Source: Saccharopolyspora erythraea
GTDB taxonomy: Bacteria > Actinomycetota > Actinomycetes > Mycobacteriales > Pseudonocardiaceae
Assembly (NCBI RefSeq): GCF_018141105.1
Contig: NZ_CP054839.1
Coordinates: forward strand, 1,736,001 to 1,800,000
Direction of reading: 5' to 3'
DNA: 64,000 nt
Part shown: piece by piece, positions 25,652-34,880 of the stretch
Layout of the letters: the number at the start of each line of letters is the position of its first letter
Position numbering within the stretch: position 1 is the stretch's first letter
Made by a program: the position numbers and the translations under genes
Notes under the pieces: model-generated
What the model saw: the letters and a program-made list of their open reading frames with translations, nothing else
Database searches by the model: none
Told to the model about the DNA's origin: nothing

Positions 25652-26818
25652 TCAGGAGCGCACGATCGGGCACTTCTCGGCCGCGAGGCGTTCGAGGAGC
25701 GCAACGGCCCGCGCCGGATCGGGGAGTGCGGCGATCTCGTCCCGCAGCCGTTCCGCCGCCCGCCGGTAGCCGGGGTCCGCCAGCACGGTCGACACCGCGG
25801 CGCGAATGTCCTGCGGGGTGGCGGTGACGGCGTCCAGGACCTCCGCCACGCCGAGCTCGCGGCACCGCCGCGCGTTGTGCGGCTGGTCGGCGCCGAGCGG
25901 CACCAGCACCGCGGGCAGCCCGTGGGCCAGCGCGCCCATGACGCTGCCGGATCCGCCGTGCGAGACCACCACGTCGCAGCGGGGAAGCACGACCGACTGC
26001 GGGATGTGCTGTTCGATGTGGACGTTGCCGGGTTGTGGCCCGAACCGCGCCGGGTCGACGTGTGGCCCGACGGTGACCACGACGTTGGCCGGCATCTCCC
26101 GCAGGCCCGCCAGAACGCGCGGGAACAGGTCACCGGACTCGACGTTGAAGATCGTGCCCAGGGTGACGTAGGCGGTCGTCCGGTAGGGCAGCGCGGCAAG
26201 CCAGGCAGGTGCGGTCGCGCTCTCGTCACCGCGTGGCGGGCGGAAGGCGTGCGCCGTGCCGGGCAGCGGGAAGCCGGGATCGCGGTAGGACGGCGGGACC
26301 GGCGACAGCACGAGGTATCGGCTGAGCATGCTCATGCCGGGGTCGGGCGGCAGGCAGTGCTCGGCGCGCAGCTCGCCGAGCGGTTCGGCGACCAGCTCCG
26401 CGCGGTTGAACGACCCGGCTGCGATGACCAAGACGCTCGCGTGCGGCAGACCCAGGCGTTCGGCCGCGATCGCCGCGCCGTAGTCGACCTCGTCCCAGAC
26501 GATCAGGTCGGGCTTCCAGTCCGCGCAGACCTCCAGCAGGCGCGGGACGCGTTCACCCGCGACGCGCCGGGCGAAGCCGTCGCGCAGACCGCGGTCCTCC
26601 CGCTCGGAGTCGAGCGCCACCAGCGGGCCCAGCGTCGTGGTGCCGAGCGTGTCGCCGCCGGTGCCGAAGGCGGTGAATCCCGCGTCGGCCACGGCCGCGA
26701 CCATCGCCTGCTGGCACGCGAAAGCCACGGTGTGGCCCGCCGCCTCGGCCGCGCGGGCCAGTGGCAGCTGCGGGTTCAGGTGACCGCTCCCGCCGGTGAA
26801 GGTGTGGAGAATGCGCAC
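25652..26818 (-). CDS. MGT-type glycosyltransferase (GT1 family)
   Basis: GT-B fold glycosyltransferase of the macrolide/aglycone class, 388 aa, that transfers a sugar from a nucleotide-sugar to a small acceptor. The N-terminal ILHTFTGGSGHLNPQLPLA is the acceptor-side signature, PDLIVWDEVDYGAAIAAERLG follows, and AYVTLGTIFN opens the donor domain. VVVSHGGSGSVMGALAHGLP, ending VPLGADQPHNARR, is the donor-binding motif. GTG at 26818 (VRILHTF) has AGAGGAGG upstream. Close relatives glycosylate macrolides for antibiotic synthesis or self-protection. No polyketide or deoxysugar genes lie in this window, so the substrate is unknown. Confidence 0.85.
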   Translation of the reverse strand: MRILHTFTGGSGHLNPQLPLARAAEAAGHTVAFACQQAMVAAVADAGFTAFGTGGDTLGTTTLGPLVALDSEREDRGLRDGFARRVAGERVPRLLEVCADWKPDLIVWDEVDYGAAIAAERLGLPHASVLVIAAGSFNRAELVAEPLGELRAEHCLPPDPGMSMLSRYLVLSPVPPSYRDPGFPLPGTAHAFRPPRGDESATAPAWLAALPYRTTAYVTLGTIFNVESGDLFPRVLAGLREMPANVVVTVGPHVDPARFGPQPGNVHIEQHIPQSVVLPRCDVVVSHGGSGSVMGALAHGLPAVLVPLGADQPHNARRCRELGVAEVLDAVTATPQDIRAAVSTVLADPGYRRAAERLRDEIAALPDPARAVALLERLAAEKCPIVRS

Positions 26819-26977
26819 TGCTGTGTCCTCCTCTGCCGTTGCCGAACCCCGCAATGCTTCCAGCCGGGACTGACCAGGGCTGTCAAGAAGTTCGACTTGC
26901 CCGATTTACCATGGGCCCCGGAGTACTTGACTCGGCAACAATTCGCGTCCGTCGGGGGGACGTAGGGAAGGGATCAG

Positions 26978-27886
26978 ATGATCTTGTCCAAGCTACGGCG
27001 CCGCTTCTCCGGAGACGCACCGCTGCGACCCGACCGCGCGGCCTCGGTCCTGCCTCCGGTTCCCCTGGACAGCGGGGTGCTGAGCTGCCAGGTCCAGGGC
27101 GAGCAAGGACGGCTTCTGCTCGGGGCGACCGTGGCGGTCGTGGACGGGACCCGCAACCAGCGGATCGCTGAAGGACAGACGGACGCGTACGGGTACTTCG
27201 TGGCCGCCGTGCCGCCAGGCAAGTACAGGGTCTCGGTCACCGCCGGGGGCTACAAGCGCGCCAGCACGCAGGTCGAGGTGCAGGTCAACCGGCAGACCTC
27301 GGTGGGCAGCGTGCACCTCGAACCGGACGCGTCACTGGAGCTGCCTGGTCCCGGCGTCTGGCGGTTCGACCCGTACCACACCGAGGTGCGCTTCATCGCC
27401 CAGCACATCGGAATGTCGAAGATCCACGGGAAGTTCCGGGAGTTCGAGGGCCTGATCCGGGTGGACCGCCCCTTCGAGCGGTCACGCATCGAGATCGCGA
27501 TCGACGCGGCCAGCATCGACACCGGCGTCAAGATGCGTGACGACCACCTGCGGTCCGAGGACTTCCTCGACGTCGCCAACTTCCCCCGCCTGTTCTTCAC
27601 CAGCGACCGGCTGACCCACGTGCGGGGCGACCGTTGGATGGTCAACGGCCGCCTGACGCTGCGCGGCACGACCAGCCCGGTCCAGCTCGAAACGACCTAC
27701 CTGGGGCAACGCAAGTGGCAGGGCCCCGGGTTCGACGGCGACCACCGCGTCGCGTGCCTGGCCACCACCGTCCTGCGCCGGGAGGACTACGCGGTCAACT
27801 GGAAGGCCACGCTGGCCAAGGGCATCGCCGTGGTGGGCCCGACGGTGACGATCGAGCTCGGAGTGCAGGCCGTCCTGGAGCAGTGA
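26978..27886 (+). CDS. YceI-family protein with N-terminal carboxypeptidase-regulatory-like domain
   Basis: A two-domain protein of 302 aa. The N-terminal part (about residues 35-110) resembles the beta-sandwich seen after carboxypeptidases and in Cna-type proteins: GATVAVVDGTRNQRIAEGQT, DAYGYFVAAVPPGKYRVSVTAGGY. The C-terminal YceI lipocalin-like domain (about 120-300) has WRFDPYHTEVRF, KMRDDHLRSEDFLDVANFP and the closing TVTIEL. YceI proteins bind polyisoprenoid or amphiphilic ligands. No signal peptide is evident, unlike E. coli YceI, so the protein is probably cytoplasmic. ATG at 26978 follows GAAGGGAT. The fusion of the two domains is the notable point. Confidence 0.85.
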   Translation: MILSKLRRRFSGDAPLRPDRAASVLPPVPLDSGVLSCQVQGEQGRLLLGATVAVVDGTRNQRIAEGQTDAYGYFVAAVPPGKYRVSVTAGGYKRASTQVEVQVNRQTSVGSVHLEPDASLELPGPGVWRFDPYHTEVRFIAQHIGMSKIHGKFREFEGLIRVDRPFERSRIEIAIDAASIDTGVKMRDDHLRSEDFLDVANFPRLFFTSDRLTHVRGDRWMVNGRLTLRGTTSPVQLETTYLGQRKWQGPGFDGDHRVACLATTVLRREDYAVNWKATLAKGIAVVGPTVTIELGVQAVLEQ

Positions 27887-27898
27887 CGAGGACACCTC

Positions 27899-30670
27899 CT
27901 ATCCGGCCGGATCGAGGCCGGGGACGCTCGCGCGGCCGTCGCGGTGCCAGCCCATCACGGTGCGCGTTTCCGCCGTCGGGTGCAGCGGGCGTTCCAGCAC
28001 GTCCCATCGGTACAGACGGGCAACGTCCCGCAGCGGGTCGTCGCGGAGGTACACCGGCAGTTGCCGCTCGCGCACGAGCGTGCGCGCCGTGGCGAAGGGG
28101 CCACCTGTGGCGAGGTCGTAGGTGATGTGGGCGGAGCCGTCCGTGCTCGGTGGGGCGACGCGCCAGCTTGGCAGTTCGGCGGTGCCGTCGGTGAAAGACG
28201 CGGGTCGCAGGCAGGGGAACAGCAACGCCACCGGCCAGTCGAGCACCGCCGCGGTGCCGGTCGGCAGCAGCTCGGTCATCGGGGTGAGCCGGGGGGCACG
28301 TGGCGGGCTCACCGCCCCCGGCACCCGCACGGCGTCGGCGCCCGCCGGCACCGGCAGCCGGACCTCCGCGCTCCGCGACGGCACGACGCGCTCGGTGGCG
28401 ACGACGGTGTGTTCCGCGGTCGCGAACACCGCCGTGGCCTGGCCGGTGGTCCCGAAGACCACCGGCAGGCGGCCGTCGCGCTGCTCGGCAGCCAGCCGGT
28501 ACCAGCCGTCGCCGAGCGCGGGAAGCACCCCCTGCGACGGGTCGGTCTCGACCGCGAGCGCGTCGGCCAGCCCGCAGGTCGAGCCGCGCAGCGCGGCGGC
28601 GCTGTCCGCGGCGAGCGTGTAGCCGCGTCCGGTCAGGCTCGCGCGCGCGAACGACCCCACTGCCAGCGACACCGTCGCCGCGACCAGGACCACCGCCACC
28701 AGCGCCGGTGACGGTACTCCGCGCGGCCAGCCGGGCCATCCGCCCCGGCCGCCCGAGCGCCACGCCGCGGCCAGCGCCAGCACGCCGGCGAGTCCGAGCC
28801 CGCAGACCACGACGACGTCGGCGAGGTGCACGCCCGCGACCGCCGGCGCCATCGAGTTCCACGTCAGCCCGTGGTCGCCGACCCAGGGCCACTTGTTCCA
28901 CCCCGCCAGCACCACACCCGCGGCGAGCGCGACAGCGGTGAGGCCCAGCACCAGCTCCCGGACGTCGCGCCCGGCGCGCCGGCGCCACGCGTGCACGGAC
29001 AGGACCAGGACGGCGGTGCCGACCCCGGCGAGGACGCCGAAGTGCTGGGTCCACTTGGTGGGGCTGAAGATCAGCACGCCGAAGCACAGCGCGGTCGTCG
29101 CCGTGATGCGGGCGGACGCCGCGCCTGCGACACCGGGCGGACGGCCGCGCAGCGCCCAGGCGAGCAGGCCGAGCAGGGTCAGCAGCACCGGCGCGCGGCG
29201 GGCCAGCGCGCCCTGGAACGTGCCGGGTTCGAGCAGGCGGACGTAGCGAACGTACTCCTGGAACCACGGCAGGTCCCCGCCGACCAGCTTGCGGACCCGG
29301 GTCGCCTCGACCACCGCCGCGAAGCTCTGGTCGGCGAACATCGGCAGCAGCGCGGAAGCGGTCGCCGCACCGATGACCGCGACCGCGGCACCTCCCGTCG
29401 CCGCGCGCAGGTTGCGCAGCAGCGCGGGCGCGGCGACCACGACCGGCGCGAACGCCATCACGCCGTAGGGCGTGAGCGCGGTGGTCGCCCCGGCGACCAC
29501 GAGCGCGGCGGCGAACGGCCGGGCGGCCCGCGTCGCGACGGCGCGGTCCACCAGGCAGCAGGCGGCGATCAAACCGACGGCGGCCCACGGTTCGGGCCGC
29601 AGCCCGAGGTTGAACGGGAGCCACCACGCCAAGAACAGCAGTGCGGCCGACCACGGCACCACCCGGCTCCGCGCGAACCGCCCCAGGCGTGGGATAACCA
29701 AGCGGGACAACAAGATCCAGCACAGCAGACCGAGCAGTGTGGACGGCACCCGCAGCCACAGCGGCGCGGCCGAGACCTGCGCCCACAGGTGGTAGAGCTC
29801 GTAGAACCAGCCGAACGGGGCCTCCGGGGCGTTGAGCCAGCGGTAGGCGTTGCCGACGAAGCCGTTCTCGCCCCGGCTGCGCGCGATGCCCGCGATGTAG
29901 CCGTCGTCGACGGTGACCGGGCCGATCAACGCCCACGTGCCCAGCGTGGCGGCCACGACGCAGTCGACCAACCGCGGCCGCCACTTCGCCCTCCTGCACA
30001 CCCGTCGGCCCCCGGGCAGCGCCACGAGCAGGCCCAGGAGCGCGAGCACGCATCCGGCGCCGAGCGCGATCTTGATGCCGCTCGCGGTGGTCTGGAAGCG
30101 GGTGTCGGCGACGAGGTCGACGCTGATGCCTTCCGACGTCGGGGCCTGGGTGAAGATCCCCGAAACCGCGGGCCGCACGTCGCCCCGCACCGCCGCCATC
30201 GGCCGTCCGTCGAGGCGCAGCTCGGTGCGGTCGGGGTCGGAGGTCAGCGTCCAACCGCACTCCCCTGCGGGCACCGGTGCCTCGGCTACGACCGTCCCGT
30301 AGCTGGTGGCGCGCAGGACGCCCCCGGTCACCTCGACGCGTAGCGCGGGCAACGCGTCCGAGGACGGCGGGGCGGTCGCCAGCACCGTGCCGTGGCCGCC
30401 GAGCCGCTCGATGGCCGCACACGACCATGACGCCCGCAGGCTCACCGGCTGGTACGGCATCAGCGGGACCGCCGACGCGCCCGGTTCACCCGGCCAGTGG
30501 TAGCCGACGACGGGCTGGTGCACCGGCGCGAACGGGAAGGCGAACGCGCACAGCAGTGCGACTCCCGCGAGCACACCGGACAGGAGCCCGCGGACCCGCT
30601 CTCGCCGCGCTCCGAGCGGCACCGGCGGCGCCTTTTCCCGCTGTGGCAACGAAACCGGGGGCATCGACAT
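27899..30670 (-). CDS. emb: Arabinosyltransferase of the EmbA/B/C family
   Basis: Large GT-C membrane glycosyltransferase that transfers arabinofuranose from decaprenyl-phosphoarabinose to arabinogalactan, outside the membrane. The first membrane segment (LLSGVLAGVALLCAFAFPF) is followed by an extracytoplasmic domain (about residues 50-200, VGYHWPGEPG). The GT-C loop follows with the acidic pair in GPVTVDDGYIAGIARSRG and with NAYRWLNAPEAPFGWFYELY. A dozen further membrane segments lead to about residue 650, and the C-terminal carbohydrate-binding part ends VMGWHRDG. At 923 aa it is shorter than mycobacterial Emb proteins (about 1,070-1,100). Only one emb gene is present here, and with glfT2 it marks an arabinogalactan wall. 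Confidence 0.9.
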   Translation of the reverse strand: MSMPPVSLPQREKAPPVPLGARRERVRGLLSGVLAGVALLCAFAFPFAPVHQPVVGYHWPGEPGASAVPLMPYQPVSLRASWSCAAIERLGGHGTVLATAPPSSDALPALRVEVTGGVLRATSYGTVVAEAPVPAGECGWTLTSDPDRTELRLDGRPMAAVRGDVRPAVSGIFTQAPTSEGISVDLVADTRFQTTASGIKIALGAGCVLALLGLLVALPGGRRVCRRAKWRPRLVDCVVAATLGTWALIGPVTVDDGYIAGIARSRGENGFVGNAYRWLNAPEAPFGWFYELYHLWAQVSAAPLWLRVPSTLLGLLCWILLSRLVIPRLGRFARSRVVPWSAALLFLAWWLPFNLGLRPEPWAAVGLIAACCLVDRAVATRAARPFAAALVVAGATTALTPYGVMAFAPVVVAAPALLRNLRAATGGAAVAVIGAATASALLPMFADQSFAAVVEATRVRKLVGGDLPWFQEYVRYVRLLEPGTFQGALARRAPVLLTLLGLLAWALRGRPPGVAGAASARITATTALCFGVLIFSPTKWTQHFGVLAGVGTAVLVLSVHAWRRRAGRDVRELVLGLTAVALAAGVVLAGWNKWPWVGDHGLTWNSMAPAVAGVHLADVVVVCGLGLAGVLALAAAWRSGGRGGWPGWPRGVPSPALVAVVLVAATVSLAVGSFARASLTGRGYTLAADSAAALRGSTCGLADALAVETDPSQGVLPALGDGWYRLAAEQRDGRLPVVFGTTGQATAVFATAEHTVVATERVVPSRSAEVRLPVPAGADAVRVPGAVSPPRAPRLTPMTELLPTGTAAVLDWPVALLFPCLRPASFTDGTAELPSWRVAPPSTDGSAHITYDLATGGPFATARTLVRERQLPVYLRDDPLRDVARLYRWDVLERPLHPTAETRTVMGWHRDGRASVPGLDPAG

Positions 30671-30800
30671 CGGGTCAGGCTAGCCAGCACCCCTGATCCA
30701 CGATCGTGCGAACCCGCGGACTGAGGTCGTCGCGACCGTGTCGGAGGCGGCGACACGAGTGGGGCGACCGTCTCGTGAGGCGGGATGGCAACATGTCGGA

Positions 30801-33158
30801 ATGACTTCCGGTTTCGTCAAGTGGCTGAGGTCTCTGGACGTCGGCGAGCTCGCCGAACTGCTGCGGTCTCGGCCGGACTGCGCCTCGCCGCCGCCACGTT
30901 CCGCGGACGAACTCGGCAACCGGCTCAACGTCCCGCACTCGATCCAGCGGGCGCTCGACGAGCTGGACCGAGAATGCCACGACGTCCTCGCCGGGGTGGT
31001 GGTGTCCGGCGATGGCTGCACGGTCGAAGAGCTGGCGCGGGCGCACGGGGTCGACAACACCGCGGAACTCGATCGCGGCTTGGCGGTCCTGCGGCGCAAC
31101 GCACTGGTATGGCCCGCCCCGGACGGCACTCTGCACCTTGCCGGTCCGCTTCGGTCCGCCCGCAGCTCGCTTGGCCTCGGCCGTAACGTGCAAGCTCTGC
31201 TCAAGCCGTTTCCCGTCGACGAACTCGGCTGGATCGCCGAGAGCATCGGAATCCGCAAGGGCAAGCGCAAGCAGCAAACGCTCGACGCGATCGAGGCATT
31301 CCTCTCCGACCCAGCCGAGATCGCGGGCCTGTTGGCGCAAGCACCTGCCGAGTGCCGCGAGATCGTCGAGAAGACGGCGTGGCAAGGTCCCATCTGCGAT
31401 CCCTTCCAAGGGATCTCGACGAACCGGGCGATCGATCCGGTGTCCTGGCTGCTGGAGCGGGCGTTGCTCGTTCCGGTGGACAGGTTCCACGTCAACGGTC
31501 CTTTCGAGATGCCCCGCGAGGTGGCGTTGGCATTGCGCGGGGCCGACTACCACGCCCCACTTCGCAAACGACCGGCCGCACCGAAGACCACGGAAGCCGG
31601 TACCGGCGCGGTGGACAGGACTGCCGCAGTCGCGGCAGGCAGGTTCGTGGCGGGTGCCGCGCGGTTGCTGGAGCACTGCGCGAAGGCTTCCGTGTCACCG
31701 CTGAAATCCGGCGGTGTCGGCGTTCGTGTCCTGAGCCAGTTGGCCAAGGCCCTGCACGCCGACGAACGCGAAGTCAGGCTGTGGCTGGAAGCGGCGGCGG
31801 GCGCCGAGTTGCTCTCGATCGACGGCGACGGCGACATCGTGCCCGCCGACAGCGCGGAGGAGTGGCAGACCAGCGACCCCGCCGACCAGTACGTCGAGCT
31901 GGTCTCGGCATGGTGGTGGCTGCCGGGCGCCCCGACCATGACGTGTCTGGAGGAAAAGCCCGGACCGGCGCTCGCGGGCCTGTCCAACGACATCGACCGC
32001 ATGCTCCGCCACGACCTGGTGGGCCAGCTCGCCGAACTTCCGGACGGGCACGCGGTGGCCTCCACCGATGAGCTCGACCCGCTACTGGCCTGGCTCCGAC
32101 CGGCCTTGTACGGCGACGCCGAGAGCATCGGCGCCCCAGCGAAGTTGACCTGGGCGGAGTGCGATGCCACAGGCGTCACCGCCTCCGCCGCCCTGTCGTC
32201 GTTGGGCAGCTCGCTGCTGGCCGAGGACAGCGACCGGCTTCGTGCCGAGGCCGCACGAATGCTTCCCACGGCGCAGGAATCCGCCGTGTTGCAAGCGGAT
32301 CTGACCGCCGTGGTCCGCGGCACTCCGAACGCGAAGCTGACCAGGTCGCTCGATCTGATGGCCGACCTGGAGCGCCGGGACACCGCGTCCACCTGGCGCT
32401 TCTCGCCGACCTCGATCCGGCGGGCGTTCGACCAGGGCTGGACGGCCGAGGACGTGGTGGCCGAACTGGAGAGGATCTCGGACTCGACGCTCCCGCAGCC
32501 GTTGCGCTACCTGATCGACGACGTCGCCCGCCGCTTCGGCGAGCTGAAGGTGACCACGGTGAAGTGCTGCGTCGTCGGGGACGAGGCCCTGCTCGCCGAG
32601 GTGAGCAGGCACAAGGCACTGGCGCCGCTGAAGCTTCGGGTGCTCGCACCCACCGTGCTCGCCTCGGGCAAGGCAGCGTCCGAGACACTGGACAAGCTTC
32701 GCGCGGCGGGCTACTCACCTGTCCAGCAGGACGCCAGCGGCAGTGTGCGGCTCGAACGCCACGCGGGTAAGCGTGGCGACGGCGGCAGCCGAAACCTCCG
32801 GCCGCGCCGAGCGGTCGTTGCGAACCGCGCCGAGCCGGACTTCGACCTGATCGCCAAGGCGCTGGCGAAGGGCACCGAGCCACCACAGCCCGCGATCACC
32901 GGCCTGACGTCCAGGGTCGACGAGTTGGCTCACGAAGCGACCCAGCTCGGTCCGGGCGAGATAGACGTCCTCGCGGACGCGCTCGCCCGCGAGAGCGCGG
33001 TGCACATCGAGTACGTCGACCAGACCGGGAAGCGCACCAGCCGTCCGGTCACACCGATCGACCTCGACCAGCGCTGGCTCGTCGCCTGGTGCCACATGCG
33101 CGACGACGAGAGGAACTTCCGCCTGGAGCGCATTCGGTCGGTGACCGCCATCGGATGA
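30801..33158 (+). CDS. XPB-associated helicase-like protein with C-terminal WYL domain
   Basis: A 785-aa protein of the actinobacterial helicase-associated family, whose mycobacterial relative lies beside the xpB (ercc3) helicase gene. N-terminal winged-helix-like segments (LEELARAHGV-type) cover about residues 20-110. A central region (about 440-640) contains RDTASTWRFSPTSIRRAFDQ and RRFGELKVTTVKCCVVGDEA, typical of the Helicase_C_3 domain. The C terminus (about 715-785) resembles a WYL domain (VHIEYVDQTGKRTSRPVTPI, RNFRLERIRSV). No Walker A motif is seen, so it is not itself a helicase motor. No xpB gene is adjacent here. It probably acts in DNA-damage response or regulation, which is inferred only from the family. 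Confidence 0.78.
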   Translation: MTSGFVKWLRSLDVGELAELLRSRPDCASPPPRSADELGNRLNVPHSIQRALDELDRECHDVLAGVVVSGDGCTVEELARAHGVDNTAELDRGLAVLRRNALVWPAPDGTLHLAGPLRSARSSLGLGRNVQALLKPFPVDELGWIAESIGIRKGKRKQQTLDAIEAFLSDPAEIAGLLAQAPAECREIVEKTAWQGPICDPFQGISTNRAIDPVSWLLERALLVPVDRFHVNGPFEMPREVALALRGADYHAPLRKRPAAPKTTEAGTGAVDRTAAVAAGRFVAGAARLLEHCAKASVSPLKSGGVGVRVLSQLAKALHADEREVRLWLEAAAGAELLSIDGDGDIVPADSAEEWQTSDPADQYVELVSAWWWLPGAPTMTCLEEKPGPALAGLSNDIDRMLRHDLVGQLAELPDGHAVASTDELDPLLAWLRPALYGDAESIGAPAKLTWAECDATGVTASAALSSLGSSLLAEDSDRLRAEAARMLPTAQESAVLQADLTAVVRGTPNAKLTRSLDLMADLERRDTASTWRFSPTSIRRAFDQGWTAEDVVAELERISDSTLPQPLRYLIDDVARRFGELKVTTVKCCVVGDEALLAEVSRHKALAPLKLRVLAPTVLASGKAASETLDKLRAAGYSPVQQDASGSVRLERHAGKRGDGGSRNLRPRRAVVANRAEPDFDLIAKALAKGTEPPQPAITGLTSRVDELAHEATQLGPGEIDVLADALARESAVHIEYVDQTGKRTSRPVTPIDLDQRWLVAWCHMRDDERNFRLERIRSVTAIG

Positions 33159-33162
33159 CGAG

Positions 33163-33372
33163 TCAGCACTCCTGACGCAGGATTTCGGAGCACTCAGGGC
33201 ACGACGGAGAAGTGATCCAGTCCATCTCGGACGTTCGTGCCAGTGGCACCCGCTGTCCGCACACGGTCGTCGCCGACGACTCGCCTTCCCAGCGGCAGCC
33301 CCGGAAGGCGTGCCGCACACCGCCGGGTGCGGTGGTGTGCGGGATCGGCTGCCAGAAGTGCCGGTTCGCCAC
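33163..33372 (-). CDS. Small Cys/His protein, putative zinc-binding
   Basis: A 69-aa protein beginning at GTG (33372). It contains a histidine-rich N terminus (HFWQPIPHT), the segment GVRHAFRGCRW, a cysteine in TTVCGQRVPLARTSEMDW, and a C-terminal CPECSEILRQEC with a CxxC pair. Similar small proteins with a terminal CxxC occur next to XRE-DUF397 genes in actinomycetes. Zinc binding is likely and the function is unknown. It lies 3 bp downstream of the next small gene on the same strand, so the two probably form an operon. Confidence 0.65.
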   Translation of the reverse strand: MANRHFWQPIPHTTAPGGVRHAFRGCRWEGESSATTVCGQRVPLARTSEMDWITSPSCPECSEILRQEC

Positions 33373-33375
33373 GGG

Positions 33376-33678
33376 TCAGCTCCTCGGCGACGCGGCGTGC
33401 TCGTCCAGCAGCGCCCAGCGGGCGGCCAGGTAGACGCGGCACGGCGACTTGGGACGTCGCCAAGGCCGCTGCCAGCGCCACAGAATCCGGGAACAGGCCG
33501 GGCACTCCCCGGGATCGCCCGGTTCGTGCTGCGCCATCAGCGTCCGCACGGCGGCGACCAGGTTCGGCATCTCCGAGCGGGCGATCTCGCACACCGCATG
33601 CTCCTCGCCGTGTCTGGCGATACTCGCCAACATGTCGAGCCGGCGGCGCACGGATTCGTTGAGGTCTTTCAGGAACAT
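33376..33678 (-). CDS. Small protein with CPAC motif, unknown
   Basis: A 100-aa protein. The N-terminal half is predicted helical (LNESVRRRLDMLASIARHG, EIARSEMPNLVAAVRTLM), followed by GECPACSRILWRW with a CxxC pair and a basic segment WRRPKSPCRVYLAARWALL. ATG at 33678 is chosen because CAGG stands about 5 nt upstream. A GTG at 33684 is possible. It is transcribed divergently from the XRE/DUF5753 gene and just upstream of the other Cys-containing small gene. No known family was recognised with confidence. Confidence 0.6.
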   Translation of the reverse strand: MFLKDLNESVRRRLDMLASIARHGEEHAVCEIARSEMPNLVAAVRTLMAQHEPGDPGECPACSRILWRWQRPWRRPKSPCRVYLAARWALLDEHAASPRS

Positions 33679-33909
33679 GGACACCTGCCAGGGATTCGGG
33701 GACGGGAGCCGCGCGGCCCGGCGCTGGGAGAGGTACCGGACCGCGCGGCACGCGGCGCGCGGTAGTGAGCTGGAGCCTCACTCGGGGTCACCGCACGCCG
33801 GTGGATGGCCACACCGCCGGGGGAGGAAGAACGGCGAAGCCAGCCGATCGGGGGATATCCGGTTTACAGAGCCAAATTCGCTACGGTTTGGATGTACACC
33901 GAGTGCATC

Positions 33910-33939
33910 TCTTGGCCTTGCTCACCGGCAGGGCCAAGA
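33910..33939. promoter_or_regulatory. Inverted repeat in the XRE/DUF397 promoter region
   Basis: TCTTGGCC (33910-33917) is perfectly inverted as GGCCAAGA (33932-33939), and TGTACA occurs on either side (33893-33898 and 33960-33965). These lie in the 326-bp divergent gap 33679-34004 upstream of the XRE start, where GC content is lower. They are probable operator elements for the XRE regulator or the divergent small-gene operon. The remainder of the gap holds nothing recognisable. Confidence 0.4.
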
Positions 33940-34004
33940 TTAAGACCGTAAGGCAATTCTGTACATACACCTTTCCGGTGATGCTCTGGTTCGGAAGGAC
34001 GACG

Positions 34005-34880
34005 ATGTCAACGCACTCCAGCTCCATCACCATGCAGCAACGCCAGCTCGGCAACGAGCTGCGCAAGCTCCGCGAAGCGGCCGGGATCACCCAGGAGGTG
34101 GCCTCCGAGCACCTCGGCAAGGCGCACAACAAGATCAGCCGCGTGGAGACCGCCAAGGTCGGCATCTCGGGCCTGGAGCTGGAAGCCCTGCTGTCGCTGT
34201 ACAAGGCCAGTCCGAAGGACAAGGTGTGGTGCCGCGAACTCGCCAAGGGCGCCCGCCGCCGGCGTGGTCGCCCGAAGGAGGCGACGCTCTACCCCGGGCC
34301 GAAGTGGTTCCGCGCGTTCCGCGACTTCGAGCAGAGCGCGACCGAGGTCATGATGGTCGGCTCGGAAGTGCTGCCCGGAATCCTGCAGACCGAGGAGTAC
34401 ACGCGCAGCATGTTCGCCGGTCGCGGCGACGACCCGAACGGCAAGGACGTCGAGGACCACGTCCGGATTCGCAAGGAGCGGCAGGAGCTGCTGACTCGCG
34501 AGGACGCCTCGCACTTCTCGTTCGTGCTCAGCGAATCCGCGCTGCGGCGGCAGATCGGCGACCCCGCGACCATGGCCGAGCAGCTCGACTACCTCGCAGA
34601 GGTCGCGCTGCTGACCAACATCAACATCCAGGTCATCCCGTTCGACACGCTGTCGTACGACGCAGTCGGCTCGGATTTCGTGATCTTCCGCTTCGACGAG
34701 GACACCAGCACCGACATCGTCTACATCGAGATCTACGGCGATGCCATCTACATCGACAAGCCAGCGGCGGCGGTGCGCCGCTACAACGAGCTGCTGAGCA
34801 GGCTTTACGGCATTGCCTTGGGGCCGGTCGAATCGCGTAACTTCATCCGTGAGCTGGCAAGCCAGTTCGCTGGGAGATGA
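34005..34880 (+). CDS. XRE-family regulator with DUF5753 domain
   Basis: Helix-turn-helix regulator of the WhiJ-like class, 291 aa. The XRE domain covers about residues 10-70 (QLGNELRKLREAAGITQEVASEHLG, HNKISRVETAKVGIS). DUF5753 covers about 105-285, with the family's YPGPKWFRAFRDFEQSATE, VLPGILQTEEYTRSMF, FVLSESALRRQIG and INIQVIPFDTLSYDAVGSDF. ATG at 34005 has GGAAGG about 7 nt upstream. The stop codon overlaps the start of the DUF397 gene as ATGA. Such pairs are very numerous in actinomycetes and some influence development. Their partner relation resembles a regulator with its co-factor or antagonist. Confidence 0.93.
   Translation: MSTHSSSITMQQRQLGNELRKLREAAGITQEVASEHLGKAHNKISRVETAKVGISGLELEALLSLYKASPKDKVWCRELAKGARRRRGRPKEATLYPGPKWFRAFRDFEQSATEVMMVGSEVLPGILQTEEYTRSMFAGRGDDPNGKDVEDHVRIRKERQELLTREDASHFSFVLSESALRRQIGDPATMAEQLDYLAEVALLTNINIQVIPFDTLSYDAVGSDFVIFRFDEDTSTDIVYIEIYGDAIYIDKPAAAVRRYNELLSRLYGIALGPVESRNFIRELASQFAGR

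Noticed and set aside
25652-26818. Macrolide biosynthetic gene cluster suggested by the MGT-type glycosyltransferase and SnoaL-like gene
   Set aside because: No polyketide synthase, deoxysugar or resistance genes are present within the window. The two genes are about 18 kb apart.
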